DNA of 64,000 nt, from contig NZ_BCVF01000020.1 in NCBI RefSeq assembly GCF_001591605.1, positions 1 to 64,000 on the forward strand, read 5' to 3'. Made by a program: the position numbers and the translations under genes. This document shows positions 38,474-46,975 of the stretch, piece by piece. Below the pieces are notes generated by a model. It was not told the origin of the DNA. It was given only the letters and a program-made list of their open reading frames with translations, and ran no database searches. Numbering within the stretch: the first letter of the stretch is position 1; each line of letters begins with the position of its first letter. This DNA comes from Bacillus badius NBRC 15713 (GTDB lineage Bacteria > Bacillota > Bacilli > Bacillales > Domibacillaceae).

Positions 38474-38596
38474 CCAGCTTCATTCTTTATGCCTAATACC
38501 TTAAACTTATTGCCTGGCAATCATTTTGATAGTGAGGCATATTTTTAGAAAAAGGGGGTAAAAAAGAAATAGAACGATGGCAAAGGGGCTTTGAAA

Positions 38597-39016
38597 ATGA
38601 ATAATAAAAACATCTTGTTTCTCTCTACAGCAAATGACTTAAGCATCATGGCAGAGGGATGGGCCTCCAAGTTGAATGATCCTTCCCTGAACTTTGTGAG
38701 TGCCTCGTTCACCAAAGTCCGGGAGAATGATCTTTCAATTGAAGCAATGAAGGAAGTTAATATAGATATTACCGCAAAAAAGCCGATTCTGCTGGCGCCT
38801 CATTTAATACAAAAAGCGGACTTGATCGTGAATATTTATGATTTTGAGCGTGATCAGGAACCCCTCCTCTTACCTGCCTCTAACAAGAAAGTCCTTCATT
38901 GGGATGTTCCAAACCCGAAGTATTGTCAAGATATAGCAGAGAAATGGGCGGCTTATCAAATCGTATGCGATAGGCTTGCTGGACATGTAAAAAACTTGCT
39001 CCATGAATTAGATTAA
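38597..39016 (+). CDS. Low-molecular-weight phosphatase/arsenate reductase-fold protein lacking the active site
   Basis: The 139-residue protein aligns with thioredoxin-type ArsC and LMW phosphatases (NILFLS, MAEGWASKLN, ... DLIVNIYDFERD ... HWDVPNPKY). The P-loop CX5R, normally CTGNSCRS, reads STANDLSI: the nucleophilic Cys is Ser, the Arg is gone and one residue is missing. The downstream catalytic cysteines of ArsC are also absent. The fold seems intact (HWDVPNP corresponds to HWGFDDP), so it may bind an oxyanion or a partner rather than catalyse. AAAGGGG precedes the ATG. Confidence 0.75.
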   Translation: MNNKNILFLSTANDLSIMAEGWASKLNDPSLNFVSASFTKVRENDLSIEAMKEVNIDITAKKPILLAPHLIQKADLIVNIYDFERDQEPLLLPASNKKVLHWDVPNPKYCQDIAEKWAAYQIVCDRLAGHVKNLLHELD

Positions 39017-39059
39017 GCCTCTTTATCTTCTGAGTGTCGATAAAGAGGCTTAATTTTTT
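39013..39059 (+). terminator. Terminator of the pseudo-phosphatase gene
   Basis: Perfect 15-bp arms (39013-39027 and 39039-39053) overlap the stop codon and are followed by TTTTTT. Confidence 0.9.
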
Positions 39060-39156
39060 AGCTTTATTAAAGAATGCTGCCGATGCCTGTATCCCATTTT
39101 GCTCCTTTACATGAGCGATTAAGACAGGAATATGAAGGCCTTACAGAGCGAATGGT

Positions 39157-40449
39157 TTACAAGTAAATAAAATAGGCAAGGAAAGCTGCAAATAAAACAT
39201 ATAGCAAAGGATGGATCTCTTTCGCTTGTCCTCTTGCAATCATGGCGATTGGATAAAGAATAAAACCAAGAGCGATGCCGCTGGCCACACTGGAAGTAAG
39301 AGGCATCATAATAATAGTAATAAAAGCAGGAATCGTAATTTCAACCCGTTCCCAGCGGATATGCTTGATTTCTGTCGCCATTAAAGAGCCGACTATGATC
39401 AAAGCCGGTGCGGTTACTTCTGCCGTAATAACGGACAACAGCGGAGAAAAGAATAGCGCCACTGCAAACAAAGCGGAAATGACGATAGATGTAAAGCCCG
39501 TTCTTCCTCCTGCGGCAATGCCGGCGCTTGATTCGACCATTGCTGCTGTCGTAGAAGTGCCGAGAACTGAGCCGATCACCGTTGAAGCCGAGTCAGCGAG
39601 CAGCGCCTTTCCGGCGTTTGGAATTTTATTGTCTTTTACTAATCCTGCTTGGCTTGCAATCGCAATGAGCGCACCTGCTGTATCAAAAAAAGCAACGAAG
39701 AGAAAAGTAAAAATAACCGCAAGCATTTCCGGTGTGAAAATACTATGCAAATGGGAAAATACCTCACCGAAGGTCGGCTCAAGGCTAGGAATGGCGCCCA
39801 CCACTTCTCCAGGCACACGAATTAAGCCAACGAGCATGCCGGCGATAGTGGCAATCGCCATTCCATAGAAAATGGCGCCGCCAATGCCGCGCATCATCAT
39901 AATCACCGTGACAATAAAGCCGAAGATCGCTAGCAGCACAGTCGGAGAATGCAAGTCGCCGATTCCGATAAAGGTTCCTTCATTTGCGGTAATGATGCCG
40001 GCGTTTTTCAGGCCGATGAAAGCCACAAAAAAGCCGATTCCGCCGGCAATCGCATGCTTTAAATCTTGTGGAATAACGTTGATAATCATCTCACGGATTT
40101 TCAACAAGCTCAAAATAACAAATAAAACACCAGAAATAAAGACACCCGTCAAGGCTGTCTGCCAAGGAATTCCCATACCAACGCAGACCGAAAAAGTGAA
40201 AAATGTATTAAGCCCCATGCTTGGCGCAATCCCAATTGGATAATTAGCCAGCAGGCCAATCAACAAAGAGCCGATGATAGCTGATAAAGCCGTCGCTGTA
40301 AATACGGCCCCTTTATCCATTCCGGACTGGCTTAAGATAATCGGATTCACGACGAGAATATAAGCCATTGATAAAAATGTGGTAATGCCCGCCAGTGTTT
40401 CTTGCTTATAGGTCGTTCCCCGTTCTTGAAAAGCAAAAAAATGTTTCAT
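39157..40449 (-). CDS. pbuG: Guanine/hypoxanthine permease, PbuG-like (NCS2/AzgA family)
   Basis: This is a purine:H+ symporter of 430 residues and about twelve to fourteen hydrophobic segments. It begins MKHFFAFQERGTTYKQETLA, as in PbuG, with the family motifs GITTFLSMAYILVVNP, APSMGLNTFFTFSV and SSAGIAAGGRTGFTS. I chose ATG at 40449 because GGGGGAGC is close by. A guanine-type riboswitch controls it. Confidence 0.88.
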   Translation of the reverse strand: MKHFFAFQERGTTYKQETLAGITTFLSMAYILVVNPIILSQSGMDKGAVFTATALSAIIGSLLIGLLANYPIGIAPSMGLNTFFTFSVCVGMGIPWQTALTGVFISGVLFVILSLLKIREMIINVIPQDLKHAIAGGIGFFVAFIGLKNAGIITANEGTFIGIGDLHSPTVLLAIFGFIVTVIMMMRGIGGAIFYGMAIATIAGMLVGLIRVPGEVVGAIPSLEPTFGEVFSHLHSIFTPEMLAVIFTFLFVAFFDTAGALIAIASQAGLVKDNKIPNAGKALLADSASTVIGSVLGTSTTAAMVESSAGIAAGGRTGFTSIVISALFAVALFFSPLLSVITAEVTAPALIIVGSLMATEIKHIRWERVEITIPAFITIIMMPLTSSVASGIALGFILYPIAMIARGQAKEIHPLLYVLFAAFLAYFIYL

Positions 40450-40480
40450 TGTGCGCTCCCCCGCTATTTGGATTCCAATA

Positions 40481-40627
40481 AAAAAACTCCCGTCTAAGAC
40501 GGAAGCTGCCAACTGTCATACAGGATCGCAAACAAATGAAACAGCTTGTCTGCAATCCTTTGTAGTCAGTCTATTTACGGCAGCCTGGTAGAAACGTTCA
40601 AGCCCTATTCTTGAACATATACAAAGG
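40481..40627 (-). promoter_or_regulatory. Purine riboswitch (guanine/hypoxanthine type) of pbuG
   Basis: The minus-strand aptamer runs from 40627 to 40557: P1 CCTTTGTA/CTACAAAGG, the conserved TTTCTACCAGG and CCGTAAAT segments, and J3/1 CTGACTA with C at the discriminating position (U in adenine riboswitches). The expression platform is a terminator (CTTCCGTCT/AGACGGGAG, 40487-40505) followed by seven T. Guanine or hypoxanthine should switch transcription off. Confidence 0.93.
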
Positions 40628-40650
40628 GTTTATTTCATTATATTGCGAGA

Positions 40651-40679
40651 ATTATATCAGACTCTAAATCACAAGTAAA
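40651..40679 (-). promoter_or_regulatory. Promoter of pbuG with overlapping direct repeat
   Basis: On the minus strand TTTACT (40674-40679), a 17-base spacer and TATAAT (40651-40656). A perfect 9-bp direct repeat TAAATTCGC (40676-40684 and 40690-40698, 5-base gap) overlaps and extends upstream of the -35 box and could bind a regulator. Confidence 0.5.
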
Positions 40680-40712
40680 TTCGCGTTCTTAAATTCGCAA
40701 TCTTCTTTACTT

Positions 40713-40760
40713 TACGGCAGCCATTCATTTTTTTGAAACTTGCGGCGGATTGCTGCCGTA
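40713..40760. repeat. Inverted repeat upstream of the EcsC-family gene
   Basis: Perfect 9-bp arms TACGGCAGC (40713-40721) and GCTGCCGTA (40752-40760) enclose 30 bases and end 33 bases before the start codon at 40794. It could be an operator or a leader stem. Confidence 0.45.
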
Positions 40761-40793
40761 CATTAACTAACACAGGAAAGGGTTGGGATAACT

Positions 40794-41621
40794 ATGGAAA
40801 CGAAGCAGCAATTGGCAGCCGAACTGGCGGCTATTGAAAAATGGGAGAACGAACAAAAACACCTAGGGATTTGGGACAAGATGGCGCGCCTTCCCTTTAA
40901 ATTGCTCGATAAAGTAACACCGAAAATCATTCAAAACAAGCTCGCGCTGCTGCTTGAGGAGGTTGGCAGCTTCGTACAAACAGGCGGACAATATCTTGTG
41001 CAGGAAAAAAGCATTCTAAAGAAAATTGAAGCAGCTAATCCGGGGATAACCGTTGAATCAGTTGCTGATGCAGCGGCCGTCCCATTAAAAAAGATGGATG
41101 CTGTAGCAGAGGAGCTAAAGCAATCGCGCGCCAATATGGCAACCGTTCAAGGCGCTTCAACCGGGGTCGGCGGCGTATTTACGCTGGCTGCAGATATTCC
41201 TCTTTTGCTTGGTTTATCGTTGAAAACGCTTCAGGAAATAGCCATCGCCTATGGCTATGATCCAAAACAAAAAGAAGAGCGTGTCTTCATTATTAAATGC
41301 CTGCAATTCACTTCTTCCGATGTGGTCGGCAAAAAAGCCATTTTAACGGAATTGGCAAGCTTCTACCAGGGGCGAAGACAAAGCCAGGAAATGATATCAC
41401 AGCTGCAAGGGTGGCGGGAAGTAATGTATACGTACCGCGATCAATTGGGGTCTAAAAAAATGTTTCAGCTTATTCCAATAGCGGGCATAGTCTTCGGTGC
41501 CTTCACAAACCGGACGGCTGTTCTTGATGTAGCAGAGAATGCAGCTATGCTGTATAAGAAACGCAGAGTGATGGAACGGCTGCACGCCTCCCACTCTGAA
41601 TCTGAACATTCTTCTTACTAA
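40794..41621 (+). CDS. EcsC-family protein
   Basis: The 275-residue protein resembles EcsC: an N-terminal charged helix, a central Ala/Gly-rich segment (VQGASTGVGGVFTLAADIPL) that is the EcsC hallmark, and a C-terminal weakly hydrophobic helix (LIPIAGIVFGAFTNRTAVLD). EcsC is encoded with EcsAB in B. subtilis, yet this gene stands alone about 34 kb from ecsAB. It may be the relocated EcsC or a paralogue. Function unknown. Confidence 0.75.
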   Translation: METKQQLAAELAAIEKWENEQKHLGIWDKMARLPFKLLDKVTPKIIQNKLALLLEEVGSFVQTGGQYLVQEKSILKKIEAANPGITVESVADAAAVPLKKMDAVAEELKQSRANMATVQGASTGVGGVFTLAADIPLLLGLSLKTLQEIAIAYGYDPKQKEERVFIIKCLQFTSSDVVGKKAILTELASFYQGRRQSQEMISQLQGWREVMYTYRDQLGSKKMFQLIPIAGIVFGAFTNRTAVLDVAENAAMLYKKRRVMERLHASHSESEHSSY

Positions 41622-41740
41622 CCTTTCCAATCTTTGGAGGCTATTCGCAACGACAAAGCAGAGGAGCAGTCCACAGGGATAGAAAGCCATAAAGGCTTCT
41701 CAGCAGCAGAAACATCTCCTAGGGACCTGTTCCTCTCTGC

Positions 41741-42394
41741 TTAAGAAAATTTTTTCTCAATTGCTTGTTTATTTCCATAAATAAACAACTGATCACCCTC
41801 ATGAAGCGTTTCGTCATAGAGCTTATGGCGAATGCTCACTTTGCCGCGCTTAATAAATAAGATACTGATATCCTCCTCTTTGCCGATAATATCTTTTGCT
41901 TTGGCATCAATAAACGGAGAATCCTCTTCGATCACTATATCCGTCACTAAATCGTCTTCCTCTAAATAAAGGGCATCCTTAATTGGCAGCTCTGAAATTT
42001 CCAGCTTCTTCTCCATTTCGCTGTTCAATTTCGTTTTTAGCTTTTTTCGAATGATGGGCGTTTTTCCCGTCATCAAAAGGACAAGCAGCACCAGATTAAT
42101 AATCATTAATTCTTTTAAACGTAAATCGCTTGATAAAATGTTGGTAATAGAAGAAATAATGACCGCAAGTGAAAAAGCGCCAAACAAAATAAGAAACATA
42201 CTTAACCGCCTGCGAACAGGATGATCAATAATCAGCTGGGCCTCGTCTGTGGTAAACCCTGTATTTGTAAGCATGGAAACAACCTGGTAACGGGAAACCT
42301 CCTCCTCAAGCCCGGTTAAATTAAATAAGATAACAGAAATTTCGATAACAAAAGCAACAATAAAGAAATAAAGAACCATAAAAACGATTCCCAT
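41741..42394 (-). CDS. Membrane protein with C-terminal RCK_C (TrkA-C) domain
   Basis: The 217-residue protein has an N-terminal hydrophobic helix (about 5-25), a pore-like segment (VVSMLTNTGFTTDEAQ) reminiscent of TrkH/KtrB selectivity loops, two more helices (about 66-87 and 96-110) and a soluble RCK_C domain (about 135-217; TDIVIEEDSPFIDAKAKDI ... EGDQLFIYG). RCK_C domains bind small ligands and gate cation transport. It may be a regulator or half-channel; no partner is adjacent. GGGGGG precedes the ATG. Confidence 0.65.
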   Translation of the reverse strand: MGIVFMVLYFFIVAFVIEISVILFNLTGLEEEVSRYQVVSMLTNTGFTTDEAQLIIDHPVRRRLSMFLILFGAFSLAVIISSITNILSSDLRLKELMIINLVLLVLLMTGKTPIIRKKLKTKLNSEMEKKLEISELPIKDALYLEEDDLVTDIVIEEDSPFIDAKAKDIIGKEEDISILFIKRGKVSIRHKLYDETLHEGDQLFIYGNKQAIEKKFS

Positions 42395-42495
42395 TGTTTT
42401 CCCCCCATCTGGAAGTTAGCCTCAAGAAATATTTCCCTTCTTCTTTGGAAATAAAACTACAATAAAAAACAGCCTGGCAGAAATGGGCGCACACT

Positions 42496-42527
42496 AAAAA
42501 CGGGCGGCCGGGAAATCCGGACACCCG
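42496..42527 (-). terminator. Terminator of spoVR
   Basis: A GC-rich imperfect hairpin (42501-42527) lies directly after spoVR on the minus strand and is followed by TTTTTAG. Confidence 0.7.
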
Positions 42528-42531
42528 CTTG

Positions 42532-43947
42532 CTACAAATATTTGCGCTGCACTTTATGGCCGCTGAAGCTAAAGAGGATTTCGCGGTCTTCTACCATTGT
42601 CTCCAAGTGAACCGTTCTTCCCCAAAGTGTATATAAATGCGGCAACACTTTTTCTAGATACTTCAGATCCAATTCAATGCCTTCGTACCAATGTTTAATA
42701 TACAGCTCTCCGGCTTTCATGTAATCGCCGTCATTTACGGTCAAGTAAGGGAATCCTCCGTTGACCCTCATGCTGACAAGCTGATCGCGGACGTTTGTCC
42801 ATTCTTTATCGGTTATCTTATAGTCTTTCCCTTTTTTCTGAAATAAATACATGTCTTCTCTCAAAACTAAATCTTTCGTTAAATAATTGCGCAAAAAAGA
42901 AATGTCAGATTCAATTTCCCGAACTTCAAACATCTTCTCCCGTCCGGACCCTGGCTTAACTCCGTGGCGCTTCATTTCTTCCGTCGGATGATTGTAACGC
43001 TCTTCAATATCCTCAAACATTTTCAATCCTAAATAATAAGGATTGATGGACGTCCGGGACGGCTGGATGACACCGGCATTTAATTTGGCAAATTCGATCG
43101 CTTCTCCTGATGTTAAATCCAGCTCACGCATGATGCGCTGATGCCAATAAGAAGCCCAGCCTTCGTTCATGATCTTTGTTTCCAGCTGCGGCCAAAAATA
43201 AAGCATTTCTTCACGGACCATCGTCATGATGTCTCGCTGCCAGTCCTCCAATTCCCGGCTGTACTGTTCAATGAACAGCATCACATCTTTTTCAGGGCGC
43301 GGCGGAATTGTTTTTTTCATCTTCTTCGGCACCAAATCGACAGTTGCTGCTTCATCAAGCCGCCAAAGATCATCGTACGGTCCTTTTCTCTTTTCTGTTT
43401 CCGTTTCCAGCTCTTCTTCCTCGGCCTGCCAATTCAGCTGTCTCCGCAAAAGCGATGGATCGATATGTTCTTCAATCGCCAGAACCGCATCCAGAAATTC
43501 TTCTACGGTTTCCTTGCCGTGATCGATTTCATACTGGCGTATTCTGTCAGCTGTCGCTGCCATACTTTCCACCATATGACGGTTCGTTTGCTGGAACCGG
43601 ACATTATTTTTGAAGAAATCGCAGTGGGCAAGCACATGAGCGACGATCAGCTTATTTTGAATCAATGAATTCGTGTCAAGCAAGAACGCGTAGCATGGAT
43701 TAGAGTTAATGACGAGCTCATATATTTTACTAAGGCCTAGATCATACTGCAGTTTCATTTTGAAAAACTGTTTGCCGAAACTCCAATGGGAAAACCTTGT
43801 CGGCATCCCGTAAGCGCCAAACGTATAAATAATTTCCGCCGGGCAAATTTCATATCTCATTGGATAAAAATCAAGGCCGAATCCCGTCGCAATTTCAGTA
43901 ATTTCATCAATGGCATACTGAAGGTCCTTCATTTCTGCCTCATTCAT
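42532..43947 (-). CDS. spoVR: Stage V sporulation protein SpoVR
   Basis: SpoVR is a soluble protein needed for normal spore cortex in B. subtilis. This copy has 471 residues and clear family sequence ([60 protein letters not shown]). I chose ATG at 43947, behind AAAGGGGG. A CATAAG box on the minus strand (43981-43986) could be a weak sigma-E -10. In many bacteria spoVR sits with prkA and yhbH; here these are 10 kb away. Confidence 0.94.
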   Translation of the reverse strand: MNEAEMKDLQYAIDEITEIATGFGLDFYPMRYEICPAEIIYTFGAYGMPTRFSHWSFGKQFFKMKLQYDLGLSKIYELVINSNPCYAFLLDTNSLIQNKLIVAHVLAHCDFFKNNVRFQQTNRHMVESMAATADRIRQYEIDHGKETVEEFLDAVLAIEEHIDPSLLRRQLNWQAEEEELETETEKRKGPYDDLWRLDEAATVDLVPKKMKKTIPPRPEKDVMLFIEQYSRELEDWQRDIMTMVREEMLYFWPQLETKIMNEGWASYWHQRIMRELDLTSGEAIEFAKLNAGVIQPSRTSINPYYLGLKMFEDIEERYNHPTEEMKRHGVKPGSGREKMFEVREIESDISFLRNYLTKDLVLREDMYLFQKKGKDYKITDKEWTNVRDQLVSMRVNGGFPYLTVNDGDYMKAGELYIKHWYEGIELDLKYLEKVLPHLYTLWGRTVHLETMVEDREILFSFSGHKVQRKYL

Positions 43948-44126
43948 TTTCGCTTTCCCCCTTTTGCCCTTTAACAAATACTTATGAAAAAAAGCAAAAG
44001 GTCATACCCCTTTTCCCAAAATCCGCCTGCTATTTTCAACCGGCTGCCATCCCATTATTTACAGTGAGAGTTTTATCGGCAGGGACATATACTATAGATA
44101 GTCCTCTAATGGAGGGGAGATAAGCA

Positions 44127-44345
44127 ATGGATTATACAGATTATGACCGTGTTCTGTACTATGTCCATCGCTCAGATTGGACAAACCTGCTCATTTTAAT
44201 GGTGCGGACGAAAGATCATTTGCTGTCGAAGAAAATTGAACACTTTCTTCACGCCCGCTCCTTCCCTAATTCCTATTCTGCTGTGGAAAAAACTTTTTAT
44301 ACATTGTTCCACTATGTAGAACATGCCAATTCATTAAATGCCTAG
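44127..44345 (+). CDS. yhdB: YhdB-like small protein, 72 aa
   Basis: The soluble protein (MDYTDYDRVLYYVHRSDWTN ... HYVEHANSLNA) resembles YhdB of Bacillus in the N-terminal D-Y-D-R-x-L-Y-Y-x-H-R-S-D-W motif. Good ribosome binding site (GGAGGGGAG). It is divergent from spoVR and followed by a terminator. Function unknown. Confidence 0.7.
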   Translation: MDYTDYDRVLYYVHRSDWTNLLILMVRTKDHLLSKKIEHFLHARSFPNSYSAVEKTFYTLFHYVEHANSLNA

Positions 44346-44363
44346 GAAAATTCCACCAGTGAC

Positions 44364-44407
44364 AAGCAGCTGGGAAGAGTGTTCATCATTCTTTCCAGCT
44401 GCTTTTT
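44364..44407 (+). terminator. Terminator of yhdB
   Basis: 10-bp arms AAGCAGCTGG and CCAGCTGCTT, with extra pairing inside, are followed by TTTTTAA. Confidence 0.85.
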
Positions 44408-44438
44408 AATGATGTTCTGTTTTCTGCATGCTGATTAT

Positions 44439-44468
44439 TTTACTTTCTTCTGCGGCTAATACTATAAT
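44439..44468 (+). promoter_or_regulatory. Candidate promoter of bdbC
   Basis: TTTACT (44439-44444), an 18-base spacer and TATAAT (44463-44468), 34 bases before the bdbC start. Confidence 0.45.
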
Positions 44469-44502
44469 CATCTAGAGAAATTTATACAAAGAAGGAGAAC
44501 GT

Positions 44503-44919
44503 ATGAAAAAAGAAAATCTGCTTTTCATCGCTTGGGGAGCTTCCTTTATTGCGATGCTTGGCAGCTTGTATTTTTCTGAAGTGATGAAATACGAGCCTTG
44601 CGAGCTTTGCTGGTACCAGAGAATCCTGATGTACCCGCTCGTCCTCATTCTCGGCCTTGCCATCATCAAGAAGGATACAGCAGCCGCCCGTTATTCATTG
44701 GCCCTTTCAGCTGTTGGAGGATGTATTTCCCTTTACCATTATGCCATTCAAAAGGTTGATTTTTTGACCAATACAGCTCCGGCATGCGGCAGGGTGCCTT
44801 GTACAGGCATGTACATTAACTGGTTTGGTTTTATTACCATCCCTTTTCTGGCGCTTACAGCATTCATTATTATTTTCACAGCCAGCCTGCTCGTAATTAA
44901 AAGAAAGGAAGTGGCTTAG
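44503..44919 (+). CDS. bdbC: Disulfide oxidoreductase BdbC (DsbB family)
   Basis: BdbC is a quinone-coupled membrane protein that re-oxidises a thiol oxidase outside the membrane. It has four helices and two extracytoplasmic cysteine pairs: C33-x2-C36 (CELC) and C95/C100 (ACGRVPC). Its 138 residues are normal. The next gene, a thioredoxin-like protein, starts two bases after its stop codon, forming an oxidant pair. Confidence 0.93.
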   Translation: MKKENLLFIAWGASFIAMLGSLYFSEVMKYEPCELCWYQRILMYPLVLILGLAIIKKDTAAARYSLALSAVGGCISLYHYAIQKVDFLTNTAPACGRVPCTGMYINWFGFITIPFLALTAFIIIFTASLLVIKRKEVA

Positions 44920-44920
44920 C

Positions 44921-45391
44921 ATGAAAAAAATCATTATTTTTGCAGCTGTTGTTTTAGTTTTATTTGGCGGAATTGTCTTTCTGACAAAGTACCAGCAAAA
45001 TCAAGCCGCTAAGGACAATCCTTACGGCAAAAAAGAGCTTCATCCTGAAACGATTAAACAGCTGGATGACCCGAATTACAGCAACCTGATCCTGCCGGAC
45101 GAGCTCGACAAAAAGCTGAAAAACGGCGAAGATCTGTTTGTTTATTTTTACAGCCCGACATGTTCTCATTGCAAAGCGACAACACCGGTGCTGATGCCGA
45201 TGGCTAAAGAGAAAAATGTTGATATTAAGCAATTTAACCTGCTTGAATTTGAAAAAGAAGGAGCTCCTTATCAAATCGAATGGACGCCGACTCTTATTTA
45301 TTTTAAAAACGGCGTGGAACAGGAACGCCTTGTCGGCGGCCAGCCCGAAGAAGCATTGGCGCAATTCCTGGACAAATACAAAGGCAAGTAG
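44921..45391 (+). CDS. Membrane-anchored thioredoxin-like protein, partner of BdbC
   Basis: An N-terminal helix (IIIFAAVVLVLFGGIVFL) anchors a thioredoxin domain outside the membrane. The active site is C81-S-H-C84, and the cis-proline loop is WTPTL. The CSHC dipeptide and the neighbouring bdbC suggest that it acts as a thiol oxidase (the role of BdbD) rather than a reductase, although it is a thioredoxin fold without the DsbA helical insert. AAGGAAGTGG overlaps the end of bdbC. Confidence 0.88.
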   Translation: MKKIIIFAAVVLVLFGGIVFLTKYQQNQAAKDNPYGKKELHPETIKQLDDPNYSNLILPDELDKKLKNGEDLFVYFYSPTCSHCKATTPVLMPMAKEKNVDIKQFNLLEFEKEGAPYQIEWTPTLIYFKNGVEQERLVGGQPEEALAQFLDKYKGK

Positions 45392-45396
45392 CCTTA

Positions 45397-45427
45397 TCCC
45401 CCTGCCTGCAACGGCAGGGGATTGTTT
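45397..45427 (+). terminator. Terminator of bdbC-trx
   Basis: CCCCTGCC (45399-45406) and GGCAGGGG (45413-45420) are followed by ATTGTTTTG. Confidence 0.75.
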
Positions 45428-45438
45428 TGTCATAAATG

Positions 45439-45468
45439 AAAAAAGCCTTCTGGCTGAGCAGAAGGCTT
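45439..45468 (-). terminator. Terminator of yhcU
   Basis: 10-bp arms AAGCCTTCTG and CAGAAGGCTT overlap the yhcU stop codon and on the minus strand are followed by TTTT. Confidence 0.8.
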
Positions 45469-45868
45469 AAATTAAGTACGTATTGGCCGGTATGGCGAAG
45501 GCTAAATAGGATGCAGGGGTTTTTTTGTGCGTGAAGTGGCTGAGAAAGAAAGGGAAATCAATATCAAACTCCTGCAAAATCAGCGTGTTTCTTTCAAACA
45601 TTTCCTGATAGTGCACAGGTAACTCAGCAGGCTCGTCTGTTTCAAGGATAGATATAATCGTCTGGAGGCTGGAAATCACTTGAAAAGCATCTTGAAGATT
45701 GTCAAAACGCTGAAAGTGATATTCTGTCAATTGCAGTATGCCGAAATTATACATAGACTGCAATTCTTCCTTTTCAAAGAAACGCGGGAATATTTCTTCT
45801 TTCAACTGCCCGACTAGCTCCTTGATTCTCTCTTCTTGTTCAATAGTGGAGGCAATAATTACTTTCAA
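45467..45868 (-). CDS. yhcU: YhcU-like protein (DUF5365), 133 aa
   Basis: This small soluble protein (KVIIASTIEQEERIKELVGQ ... FQVISSLQTIISILE ... YQEMFERNTLILQEF) resembles YhcU of B. subtilis and, as there, is divergent from the pseudouridine synthase gene yhcT. The start is TTG at 45868 behind GGAAGGTG. Function unknown. Confidence 0.75.
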   Translation of the reverse strand: MKVIIASTIEQEERIKELVGQLKEEIFPRFFEKEELQSMYNFGILQLTEYHFQRFDNLQDAFQVISSLQTIISILETDEPAELPVHYQEMFERNTLILQEFDIDFPFFLSHFTHKKTPASYLAFAIPANTYLI

Positions 45869-45993
45869 AAAAACACCTTCCCTGCTATATCTGATTCATC
45901 ATATGATAGATAATTCAAGGATAACATATAACCTATTTAATAACGTTGGTAATTTTGTGAAATGGGATAAGATAGATGAAAGGTGGGAACATT

Positions 45994-46896
45994 TTGTATA
46001 AGACGAAGCGAAAAGGCCCTGTTTATGAGCTGAGCCTTCCTAAAGAATGGATCGGCAAAACAGTGGACTTTATTTTAAAAAATGAGTGGCAGCTTTCTAA
46101 AAAAATGATTCATCAGTGGAGAATGGAGAAAGCGGTTCAAGTCAATGGTCAATCCTTAAGTTGGCAAACGCCTCTTCAAGAAGGCGATGTTTTGCATATT
46201 CCCCTGTTCCGTGATGCCGGGGATGCTCCTGCTCCTTCATACCTTGACATTGCCATCTTATATGAAGACGATCATTTACTGGTTGTGGATAAGCCCGCAG
46301 GAGTGAAAACGCACCCTAACGACGAGCAAGAAAACGGCTCGCTGCTGAACGCGGCTGCCTATCATCTGCAATCAGCCGGCGACAGGAGCTTTATCCGCCA
46401 CGTTCATCGCCTGGATGAACAGACAAGCGGCGTTGTTCTATTCGCGAAACATGAAGCAGCATACACTGTCCTTTCCCGCTTATTAGAAAACCGGCTGATT
46501 AAACGAACATATGTGGCCGCTGTTCATGGCATCCTGCGAAAAGCTCAAGGAACGATTAATGAACCGATTGGAAGGGACAGGCATCACCCGACGAAAAGGC
46601 GCGTGTCAAAATCCGGGCAGCCGGCACTCACCCGCTTTGAAGTGCTGAAGCATAATAAAAGCCGTCAGCTGTCTGTCATAAAGTGCCAGCTTGCGACCGG
46701 ACGCACCCATCAAATCCGCGTCCACTTTTCTGCCATTGGCCACCCTCTTGCCGGCGACCTTCTTTATGGAGGAAAGCCGATCGTTCACAGGCAGGCGCTT
46801 CATGCGGCGGAAATTGAAATTCCGCATCCGTTTACCGGGGAAACGCTGACTTGCCAATCCGCTGTTCCGGACGACATCCGCTCACTCTTTGAGTAA
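45994..46896 (+). CDS. yhcT: RluA-family RNA pseudouridine synthase YhcT
   Basis: The enzyme isomerises specific uridines in RNA to pseudouridine. The catalytic motif HRLDEQTSGVVLFA contains the essential Asp; LLVVDKPAGVKTHP and CQLATGRTHQIRVHFSAIGHPLAGD are the other family motifs, with an N-terminal S4-like segment. I prefer TTG at 45994 because AAAGGTGG is seven bases upstream, giving 300 residues. The target RNA is not known. Confidence 0.88.
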   Translation: MYKTKRKGPVYELSLPKEWIGKTVDFILKNEWQLSKKMIHQWRMEKAVQVNGQSLSWQTPLQEGDVLHIPLFRDAGDAPAPSYLDIAILYEDDHLLVVDKPAGVKTHPNDEQENGSLLNAAAYHLQSAGDRSFIRHVHRLDEQTSGVVLFAKHEAAYTVLSRLLENRLIKRTYVAAVHGILRKAQGTINEPIGRDRHHPTKRRVSKSGQPALTRFEVLKHNKSRQLSVIKCQLATGRTHQIRVHFSAIGHPLAGDLLYGGKPIVHRQALHAAEIEIPHPFTGETLTCQSAVPDDIRSLFE

Positions 46897-46918
46897 GGAA
46901 TCGGATATTGCAAATAAT

Positions 46919-46946
46919 CTGCTGGAGCTCGAAACGGCTCCAGCAG
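46919..46946. terminator. Hairpin between yhcT and the aldo/keto reductase gene
   Basis: Perfect 10-bp arms CTGCTGGAGC and GCTCCAGCAG with an 8-base loop lie between convergent genes; there is no clear T tract. Confidence 0.55.
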
Positions 46947-46975
46947 GTATGCCTAAGCGGCCGGCTCTCTTAATT

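Noticed and set aside
39074-39166. 30-codon plus-strand frame between the pseudo-phosphatase terminator and pbuG
   Set aside because: It has no ribosome binding site, overlaps the end of pbuG on the other strand, and shows no recognisable feature.
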